Assembly (NCBI RefSeq): GCF_050948175.1
Contig: NW_027490267.1
Location: 62,001-126,000, forward strand
Source: Xylocopa sonorina
Lineage: Eukaryota; Arthropoda; Insecta; Hymenoptera; Apidae
DNA: 64,000 nt
Reading direction: 5' to 3'
Below the pieces are notes generated by a model, which did not search any database, was not told where the DNA came from, and saw nothing but the letters and a program-made list of their open reading frames with translations. The position numbers and the translations under genes are program-made. Shown here piece after piece: positions 54,746 through 64,000 of this stretch; the stretch's first letter is position 1; each line of letters begins with the position of its first letter.

Positions 54746-55890
54746 TCTGCAAACGCTATTTCCTAGCAAGGAAGTGTCGCATTTACATTGCTTTGAAATG
54801 AAGACGAGGTATCCATAACATTCCGCAATGAATATTATATCTTATCATGAAACGCATAAATGTGTTGCATTATCGCGCTAAAAAAGCATTAGATCTCTAT
54901 TGCTACGATACGTAGACATATGCAAACGCTATTTAATAGCAAGGGAAGGGTCGCATTTGCATTCATTTGAAGTGAATACGAGGTACACATAACACTCCAC
55001 AATGAATATTGTACCTTATCACGAAACATAGAAATGAAAAGCGATATCGCTATTTAAGAAGCATTAGCACTCTATTGCTTCGATACATAGACATCTGGAG
55101 ACGCTATTTCCCAGCAAGGAAGTGTCATATTTACATTCATTTGAAGTGTATGCGAGGTATAAGTGACACCTCGCAATGAATATTATATCTTATAATGAAA
55201 CATAGAAATGAGATGCGGTATCCCGTTTTAAGAAGCATTACAACTCTATTTCTTCGATACGTATACATCTGCAAACGCTATTTAAAAGCAGGGAAGTGTT
55301 GCATTTACATTCTTTTGAAGTGAATACGAGTTACACGTGACACTTCGCAACGAATATTATATCTTATAATGAAACATAGAAATGAGATGCGACATCGCGA
55401 TTTAAAAAGCATTAGAACACTATTGCTACGATATGTAGACATCTGCCAACGCTATTTCCTAGCAAGGAAGCGTCGAATTTACATTCTTTTGAAGTGAATA
55501 CGAGGTATACATGACACTTCGCAAAGAATATTATATCTTATCATGAAACATAGAAATGAGCTGCGACACCTCGTTCTAAGAAGCATTAGAACTCTATTGC
55601 TTCGATACGTAGATATCTGCAAACGCTATTTCCTAGCAAGGAAGTGTCGCATTTACATTCATTTGAAGTGTATGCGAGGTATACATGACTCTTCGCAATG
55701 AATATTATATCTTATCATGAAACATAGATATGAGATGCGATATCGCGTTTTAGGAAGCATTGGAACTCTATTGCTTCGATACGTAGACATCAGCTAACGC
55801 TATTTCCTAGCAAGGAAGTGTCGCATTTACATTCCTTTGAAGTGAATACGACGTATACATATCAGTGCACAATGAATATTATATCTTATC

Positions 55891-56031
55891 ATGAAACATA
55901 GAAATGAGATGCGCTATCGCTTTTTAAGTAGAATTAGAATTCTATTGCTACTATACGTAGACATCTGCAATCGCTATTTCCTAGAAAGGCAGTGTCGCAT
56001 TTACATTCATTTGAAGTGTTTGCGATTTATC
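55891..56031 (+). repeat. Shortened monomer of 141 bp
   Basis: The distance between successive ATGAAACATAG landmarks is 141 bp, 33 less than usual. The missing part follows AAGTGTTTGCGA and runs into TTTATCATG, removing the segment that normally reads GGTATACATGACACTTCGC and the start of TGAATATTATATC. The loss is a multiple of three and removes a TGA, so an apparent open frame of 99 codons runs through it by chance. Confidence 0.85.
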
Positions 56032-57675
56032 ATGAAACATAGAAATGAGATGCGCTATCGCGTTTTAAGAAGCATTAGAACACTAATTCTTCGCTACGTA
56101 GACATCTGCAAACGCTACCGCCTAGCAAGGAAGTGTCGCATTTACATTCATTTGAAGTGTTTGGGAGGTATACATGACACTTTTCAATGAGTATTATATC
56201 TTATCATGAAACATAGAAGTTTGATTCGATATCGCGTTTTAAGAAGCATTAGAACTCTATTACTGCTATACGTAGACATCTGCACACGCTACTTCCTAGC
56301 ATGGAAGTGTCGCATTTACATTCTTTTGAAGTGAATACGACGTTTACATGACACTTCGCAATGAATATTATATCTTATCATGGAACATAGAAATGAGCTG
56401 CGACATCTCGTTTTAGGAAGCATTAGAACTCTATTGTTGTGATACGTAGACATCTGGAAACGCTATTTCTTTGCTAGGAAGTGTCTCTATTACATTCTTT
56501 TGGAGAGAATACGAGGTATACATAACACTCTACGACGAATATTGTACCCTATCACGAAACATAGAAATCAAATGCGATATCGCGATTTAAGAAGCAATAG
56601 AACTCTATTGCTACGATATGTAGACACCTGCAAACGCTATTTCCTAGCAATGAATTCTCGCATTTAAATTCGTTTGAAGTGTGTGCGAGATATACAAGAC
56701 ACTTCGCAATGTATATTAAATCTTACCATGAAACATAGAAATGAGATGCGATATTGCGATTTCAGAAGCATTAGAACCCTATTGCTCGATACGTAGACAT
56801 CTGCAAACGCTACTTCCTAGCATGGAAGTGTCGCATTTACATTTTTTTGAAGGGAATACGAGGTATACGTGACACTTGGCAATTAATATTATATCTTATC
56901 ATGAAACATAGAAATGAGATGCGATAACTTGTTTTAAGAAGCATTAGAACCCTATTGCTTCGATACGTAGACATCTGGAGAGGCTATTTCCTAGAAAGGT
57001 AGTGTCGCATTTACGTTCATTTGATGTGCTGAAGAGGAATACATAAAACTTCGCATTGAATATTATATCTTATAATGAAACATAGAAATCAGATGCGATA
57101 TCGCGTTTTGAGAAGCATTAGAACACTGTTTCTGCGATACGTAGACATCTGCAAAAGCTATTTCCTAGCAAGGAAGTGTCGCATTTACATTCATTTGAAG
57201 TGAATACGAGGTATACATAACACTCCACAGTGAATATTATATCTTATCATGAGACATAGGAATGAGATGCGATATTGCGATTTCAGAAGCATTAGAATCC
57301 TATTGCTCGATACGTAGACATCTGCAAACGCTACTTCTTAGCAAGGAAGTGTCGCATTTACATACTTTTGAAGTGAATACGAGGTATACGTGGCACTCCG
57401 CAATGAATATTATATCTTATCGCTAAACATAGGAATGAGATGCGATATCTCGTTTTAAGAAGCATTAGAACTCCTTTGCTTTGATACGTAGACATCTGCC
57501 ATCCCTATATCCTAGCAAGGAAGTGTCGCATTTACAATCATTTGAAGTGTATGCGAGGTATACATAACACTGCACAATGAATATTACATCTTATCGTGAT
57601 ACATAGAAATGAGATGCGATATGGCGATTTAAGAAGTATTAGAACTCTATTGCTTCGATACCTAGACATCTACCA

Positions 57676-58737
57676 ACGCTATTTCCTAGCAATGAAGTGT
57701 CGCATTTAAATTCGTTTGAAGTATATGCAAGGTATACAAGACACTTCGTAATGAATATTATATCTTATCATGAAACATAGAATTGTGTTGCGATATCGTG
57801 TTTTGAGAAGCATTAGAACTCTAATGCTACGGCACGTAGACAATCTGCAAACGCTATTTCCTAGCAAGGAAGTGTCGCATTTACATTGATTTGAAGTGTA
57901 TGCGCGGTATACATGACACTTCGCAATTAATATTATATCTTATCATGAGACATAGAAATGATATGCGATATCACGATTTAAGAAGAATTAGAACTCTATT
58001 TCTACGATACGGAGACAACTGCAGACGCTATTTCCTAGGAAGGAAGTGTCGCATTTACATTCTTTTGAAGTGTAGACGAGATATACATAACACTGCACAA
58101 TAAATATCATATCTTATCATGAAACATAGAGATGAGATGCGATATCGCGTTTTGAGAAGCATTAGAACTCTATTGCTACGATACATAGACATCTGCAAAC
58201 GCTATTTCCTAGCAATGAAGTGTCGCATTTAAATTCGTTTGAAGTATATGCAAGGTATACAAGACACTTCGTAATGAATATTATATCTTATCATGAAACA
58301 TAGAATTGTGTTGCGATATCGTGTTTTGAGAAGCATTAGAACTCTAATGCTACGGCACGTAGACAATCTGCAAACGCTATTTCCTAGCAAGGAAGTGTCG
58401 CATTTACATTGATTTGAAGTGTATGCGCGGTATACATGACACTTCGCAATTAATATTATATCTTATCATGAGACATAGAAATGATATGCGATATCACGAT
58501 ATAAGAAGAATTAGAACTCTATTTCTACGATACGGAGACAACTGCAGACGCTATTTCCTAGGAAGGAAGTGTCGCATTTACATTCTTTTGAAGTGTAGAC
58601 GAGATATACATAACACTGCACAATAAATATCATATCTTATCATGAAACATAGAGATGAGATGCGATATCGCGTTTTGAGAAGCATTAGAACTCTATTGCT
58701 ACGATACATAGACATCTGCAAACGCTATTTCCTAGCA
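57676..58737 (+). repeat. Three-monomer tandem duplication, offset 523 bp
   Basis: About 57676-58198 and 58199-58721 (extending to about 58737) are nearly identical at an offset of 523 bp: three monomers plus one base, from the shared extra A in GTAGACAATCTGC. Other shared variants are GGCACGTAGAC, ATTGTGTTGCG, TATGCGCGGTATAC and CACTGCACAATAAATATC. I see a single substitution in one part, ACGATTTAAG near 57972 versus ACGATATAAG. This is the only fresh duplication noticed in the right array. Confidence 0.9.
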
Positions 58738-58815
58738 AGGAAGTGTCGCAATTACACTCTTTTGAAGTGTATACGAGGCATACGTGACACTTCGCAATGA
58801 ATATTATGTCTTATC

Positions 58816-58984
58816 ACGAAACATAGAAATGAGATATCGCTTTTTAAGAAGCGTTAGAATGCTACTGCTACGATACGTCGACATCTGCAAACGCTATCTC
58901 CTAGAAAGGAAGCGTCGCATTCATATTCTCTTGAAGTGAATACGAGGTATACATGACACTTCGCAATGAATATTATATCTTGTA
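58816..58984 (+). repeat. Monomer with 5-bp loss (169 bp)
   Basis: The sequence reads AATGAGATATCGC where neighbours read AATGAGATGCGATATCGC. A loss of TGCGA between short direct repeats (GAGATGCGATATC) is consistent with replication slippage. Confidence 0.8.
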
Positions 58985-61900
58985 ATGAAACATAGGAATG
59001 AGATGCTATCTCGCGTTTTAAGAAGAATTAGAACTCTATTTCTACAATACGTAGACATCTGCAGACGCTATTTCCTAGCAAGGGAGTGTCGCATTTACAT
59101 TCATTTGAAGTGTATGCGTGGTATACATGACACTTCGCAATGATTATTATGTATTATCATGAAACATAGAAATGAGATGCGATATCGCGTTTTGAGAAGC
59201 ATTAGAACACTAATGCTACGATACGTAGACATCTGCAAACGCTATTTCCTAGCAAGGGAGTGTCGCATTTACATTCATTTGAAGTCTATACGAGGTATAA
59301 GTGACGCTTCGCAATGCACATTATATCTTATCATGATACATAGTAATGAGATGCGATATCACGTTTTAAGAAGCATGAGAACTCTGATGCTTCGATACGT
59401 AGACATCTGCCATCGCCATTTCTTAGCAAGGAAGTGTCGCATTTACATTCATTTGAAGTGTATGGGAGGTATACAAGACACTTCGCAATGAATATTATAT
59501 CTTATCATGATTCATAGAAATGAGATGCGATATGGCGTTCTAAGAAGGATTAGAACTCTAATGCTACGATACGTAGACGTCTGCAAACGCTATTTCCTAA
59601 CATGGAAGTGTCGCATTTACAGTCTTTTGAAGTGAATACGAGGTATACATAACACTCCACGATGAATATTATATCTTATCATGAAACATAGAAATGAGAT
59701 GCGATATCGCGTTTTGAGAAGCATTAGAACTCTAGTGCTACAATACGTAGAAATCTGCAATCGCTACTTCCTAGCAAGGAGGTGTCGCATTTACATTCTT
59801 TTGAACTGAATACGAAGTATACATGACACTCCACAATGAATATTATATATTATTATGAAACATAGAAATGAGATGCGATATCGCGATTTAAAAAGCATTG
59901 GAACTCTATTGCTTCGATACGTAGACGTATGGAAACGCAATTTCCTAGCAAGGATGTGTCGCATTTACATTCTTTTGAAGTGTAGACGAGGAGTACATAA
60001 AACTCCACAATGAATATTATTTCTTATCATGAAAAATAGAAATGAGATGCGACATTGCGTTTTGGGAAGCTTTAGAACTCTATTTCTACGATAAGTAGAC
60101 ATCTGCAAACGCTATTTCCTAGCAATGAAGTGTCGCATTTACATTTATTTGATGTTTATGCGAGGTGTAAGTGACACTTCGCAACAAATATTATATCTTA
60201 CCATGAAACATAGACGTGAGACTCGATATCGCGTTTTAAGAAGCATTAGAACTCTATTCCTATGATACGTAGACATCTGCAAACGCTATTTCCTAGCAAG
60301 AAAGTGTCGCAATTACATGCTTTCCAAGTCAATACGAGGTATACATAACACTCCGCAATGAATATTATATCTTATAGTGAAAACTAGAAATGAGATGCGA
60401 TATCGCGTTCTAAGAAGCATTAGAATTCTACTGCTTCGATACGTAGATATCTGCAAACGCTATATCCTAGGAAGGAAGTGTCGAATTTGCATTCTTTTTA
60501 GGTGAATACGAGGCATACATAACACTTCGCAATGAATATTATATCCTATCATGAAACATAGAAATGACATGCGATATCGCGTTCTAAGAAGCATTAGAAC
60601 TCTATTGCTATTATACGTAGACTTCTGCAAACGCTATTTCCTAGCAAGGAAGTGTCGCATTTACATTCTTTTGAAGTGAATACGAGGTATACATGACAAT
60701 TCGCAATGAATATTATATCTTATCATGAAACATAGGAATGAGATGCGATAACGCGATTTATGAAGCATTAGATCTCTATTGCTTCGATACGGAGGTATTT
60801 GCAAACTGTATTTCCCAGCAAGGAAGTGTAGCATTTACATTCTTTTGAAGTGAATACGGGGTATACATAACACTCCACAATGAATATTATACCTTATCAC
60901 GAAACATAGAAATGAGATGCGATATCGCGGTTTAGGAAGCATTAGAACTCTATTGCTTCGATACATAGACATCTGCCAACGCTATTTCCTAGCAAGGAAG
61001 TGCCGCCTTTACATTCTTTTGAAGTGTAGACGAGATATACATAGCACTTCGCATTGTATATTATATCTTATCATGAACCATAGAAATGAGATGCGATATC
61101 GCGTTTTAAGAAGCATTAGATCTCTATTGCATCGAAGTATAGACTTCTGGAAACGTAATTTCCTAGAAAGGAAATGTCGCATTTACATTCATTTGAAGTG
61201 TAGACAAGGAATACATAACACATCGCAATGAAAATTATATCTTATCATGAAACATAGAGATGAGATGCGATAACGCGTTTTAAGAAGCATTAGAACTCTA
61301 TTGCTACAACACGTAGACATCTGCAAACTCTATTTAATTGCAACGAGGTGTCGCATTTACATTCATTAGATGAGTATATGAGGTGGAAGTGACTCTACGC
61401 AATGAATACTATACCTTATCATGAAACATAGAAATGAGATGCTTCATCTCGTTTCAAGAAGCATTAGAACTCTATTGCTACGATACGGAGACATCTGCAA
61501 ACGCTATTTCCTAGCAAGGAAGTGTCGCATTTACACTCTTTTGAAGTGAATACGAGGTATTCATGACACTTCGCAATGATTATTATACCTTATCACGAAA
61601 CATAGAAATGCAATGCGATATCGCGATTTAAGAAGCATTAGAACTCTATTGCTTCGATACGTAGACATCTGCAAACGCTATTTATTAGCAATGAAGTGTC
61701 GCATTTACATTCATTTGAAGTGTATGCGAGGAATAAGTGACACTTCGCAATGAATATTATATCTTATCATGAAACATAGAAATGACATGCGATATCGCGA
61801 TTTAAAAAGCATTAGAAATCTACTCCTACGATACGTAGACATCTGCAAACGCTATTTAATATCGAGGAAGTGTTGCACTAACATTCTTTTGAAGTGAATA

Positions 61901-62985
61901 CGAGGTTTACATAACACTCCACAATGAATATTATATCTTATCATGAAACATAGAAATGAGATGCGATATTGCGTGTTGAAAAGATTTAGAACCCTAATGC
62001 TACGATACGTAGACATCTGCAAACGCTATTTCCTAGCATGGAAGTGTCGCATTTACATTTCTTTGAAAGGAATACGAGGTATACGTGACACTTGGCAATT
62101 AATATTATATCTTATCATGAAACATAGAAATGAGATGCGATAACTCGTTTTAAGAAGCATTAGAACCCTATTGCTTCGATACGTAGACATCTGGAGAGGC
62201 TATTTCCTAGAAACGTAGTGTCGCATTTACAATCATTTCAAGTGTATGCGAGGTATACATGACACTTCGCAATGAATATTATATCTTATCATGAAACATA
62301 GAAATGAGTTGCGATATCGCGTTCTAAGAAGGATTAGAACTCCAATGCTACGATACGTAGACATCTGCAAACGCTATTTCCTAGCAAGGAAGTGTCGCAT
62401 TTGCATCCATTTGAAGTGTATGCGAGGTATACATGACACTTCGCAATGAATATTATATCTCATCATGGAAAATGGAAATGAGATGCGATATCGCGTTTTA
62501 AGAAGCGTTAGAAATCTATTGCTACGATACGTAGACATCTGAAAACGCTATTTCCTAGCAAGGAAGTGTCGCATTTACATTCTTTTGAAGTGAATACGAG
62601 GTATACATGTCACTTCGCAATGAATATTATAGCTTATCATGAAACATGGAAATGAGATGCGATATCGCGTTCTAAGGAGCATTAGAACTCTATTGCTTCG
62701 ATACGTGGACATCGGCCAAGCTATTTCCTAGCATGGAAGTGTCGCATCTACATTGATTTGAAATGTTTTCGAGGTATACATAACACTTCGCAATGAATAT
62801 AATATCTTGTCATGAAACATAGGAATGAGATGCGATATCGCGATTTAAGAAGCATTAGAACTCTACTGCTCCGATACGTAGACATCTGGAAGCGTAACTT
62901 CCTAGAAAGGAGGTGTTGCATTTACATTCAATTGAAGCGTAGACGAGGAACACATAACACTTCGCAATGAATATTATATCTTATC

Positions 62986-63081
62986 ATAAGACATAGAAAT
63001 GTGATGCGATATCGCGATTTAAAAAGCACTAGAACTCTATTGCTACGATACGTAGACATCTGTAGTATATTATATCTTATT
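62986..63081 (+). repeat. Truncated monomer of 96 bp
   Basis: Landmark spacing falls to 96 bp, a 78-bp loss. After CGTAGACATCTG the sequence jumps to TAGTATATTATATCTTATTATG, so the part normally holding AAACGCTATTTCCTAGC, the GTGTCGCATTTACATTC segment and the GTATACATGACACTTCGC segment is gone. The next monomer is again 174 bp. Because 78 is divisible by three, short open frames on both strands span the junction; they are not genes. Confidence 0.88.
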
Positions 63082-64000
63082 ATGAAAGATAGAAATGAGA
63101 TTCGATATCTCACTTTAAGAAACTTTGGAACTCTAATGCTGCGATACGTAGACATTTGCAAGCGCTACTTCCTAGCAAAGAAGTGTCGCATTTACACTCT
63201 CTTGAGATGAATACAAGGTATACATAACACTGCACAAACATTATTATATCTTATCATGAAACATAGAAATGACATGCGATATCGCGATTTAAAAAGCATT
63301 AGAAATCTATTGCTACGATACGCAGACATCTGCAATCGCTATTTCCTAGCAAGCAATTGTCGCATTTACATTCTTTTGAAGTGAATACGAGATATACATG
63401 ACACTCCACAATGAATATTATACCTTATCACGAAACGTAGAAATGAGAAGCGATATCGCGACTTAAGAAGCATTAGAAATCTATTGCTTCGATACGTAGA
63501 CATCTGCAAACGCTACCTCCTAGCAAGGAAGCGTCGCATTTACATTCTTATGAAGTAAGTACAAGGTAAACATAACACTCCACAATGTGTATTATATCTT
63601 GTCATGAAACATATAAATGAGATGCGATATCGCGATTTAAAAGGCATCAGGAATCTATTGCTGCGATACGTAGACATCTGCAACCGCTACTTAATATCAA
63701 GGAAGTGTCGCATTTACATTCTTTTGAAGTGAATACAAGGTATACATGACACATCGCAATTAATATTATATCCTTTTATGAAACAAAGAAAAGAGATGCG
63801 GTATCCCGTTTTAAGAAGCATTAGAACTTTATTGCTTCGATACGTTGACATCTGCAAACGCTATTTCCTAGAGAGGAAGTGTCGCATTTACATTTATTTG
63901 AAGTGTATGCGAGGTATTCATGACTCTTCGCAATGAATATTATATCTTATCATGAAACATAGAAATGAGATGCGATATCTTGTTTTTAGAAGCTATAGAA

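Larger units (their letters stand above)
54746..64000 (+). repeat. Right satellite array, diverged and inverted, about 53 monomers
   Basis: Same family as the left array but on the opposite strand: CGATACGTAGACATCTGC, AAGGAAGTGTCGCATTTACA and TGAATATTATATCTTATC recur on the + strand. Following ATGAAACATAG from 54847 rightward gives spacings of 174 bp nearly every time, with exceptions of 141, 173, 173, 175, 175, 169 and 96 bp. Monomers differ from neighbours at many scattered positions and do not form higher-order blocks except the pair at 57676-58737. Diagnostic differences from the left array include TGTATGCGAGGTATACATGAC or GAATACGAGGTATACAT, where the left array has the complement of TGTATTCCTCGTCTACAC. 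The pattern fits older satellite no longer being homogenised. Confidence 0.95.

Noticed and set aside
54616..54801. An open frame across the N run
   Set aside because: More than half of it is undetermined sequence and it joins two arrays of opposite orientation.
55891..56190. A 99-codon frame on the + strand of the right array
   Set aside because: It exists because a 33-bp loss removed one TGA between two monomers; the translated repeat is the same satellite-derived pattern.
1..64000. CRISPR array
   Set aside because: The repeated unit is the full 174 bp with no unique spacers between short constant repeats, and monomers vary by substitution along their whole length.
1..64000. CENP-B box
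   Set aside because: The nearest resemblance, TTCGATACGTAGAC, lacks the A and the CGGG needed for the NTTCGNNNNANNCGGGN pattern. No other candidate was seen in the monomer.
1..64000. Transposon or retroelement inserted in the array
   Set aside because: The 174-bp landmarks continue without interruption in the stretches checked, and no foreign terminal repeats, target duplications or long unrelated sequence were seen.
1..64000. Promoter-like TATAATAT in every monomer
   Set aside because: The AT-rich AAGATATAATATG is a fixed part of the monomer and has no link to a coding region; calling hundreds of promoters would be unsupported.

Overview
The whole window is one kind of sequence: a tandem satellite DNA with a repeat unit (monomer) of 174 bp, AT-rich. 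I find no protein-coding gene, RNA gene, transposon or CRISPR array. About 314 monomers fill positions 1-54645, a run of exactly 100 N sits at 54646-54745, and about 53 more monomers fill 54746-64000. Both ends of the window are inside the array. Tens of kilobases of nucleosome-length, locally homogenised satellite point to a eukaryotic chromosome, most simply a centromeric, pericentromeric or other heterochromatic block. I cannot name the species or a known satellite family from the sequence alone.

The two sides of the gap differ in orientation and in age. To the left the monomers run in one direction (annotated '-'), resemble each other closely, and are arranged in multi-monomer blocks copied as units. 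To the right they run in the opposite direction (annotated '+') and are visibly more diverged from each other, with only one fresh duplication (523 bp, three monomers). This resembles the known contrast between homogenised cores and older monomeric flanks of centromeric arrays, with a strand switch at an unsequenced junction. The switch could be a real inversion or a scaffolding choice.

Layout of the left array: 1-3.2 kb, an edge segment with 6- and 8-monomer spacings; 3.2-9.2 kb, mixed monomers with a 5-monomer duplication; 7.8-23.3 kb, a territory marked by a private variant (GTGCTCCTCG) and blocks with offsets of 869, 1216, 1566, 1738 and 3304 bp; 23.5-48 kb, a territory marked by another private variant (ACGTATAGTAG), including a 2958-bp (17-monomer) block in about 2.2 tandem copies and a 9-monomer duplication; 45.06-47.8 kb, a stretch with many single-base indels; 48.3-54.6 kb, where both markers occur and a 16-monomer spacing (2784 bp) is duplicated up to the gap.

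The window shows many open reading frames, up to 417 codons, but these are artefacts: 174 is divisible by three, so one frame stays open across monomers until a variant carrying TGA is met. Each monomer also holds short perfect dyad symmetries (TTCCTTGCAAGGAA, GCGATATCGC, and a CTACG-TAT-CGTAG stem-loop), the main candidate functional elements.
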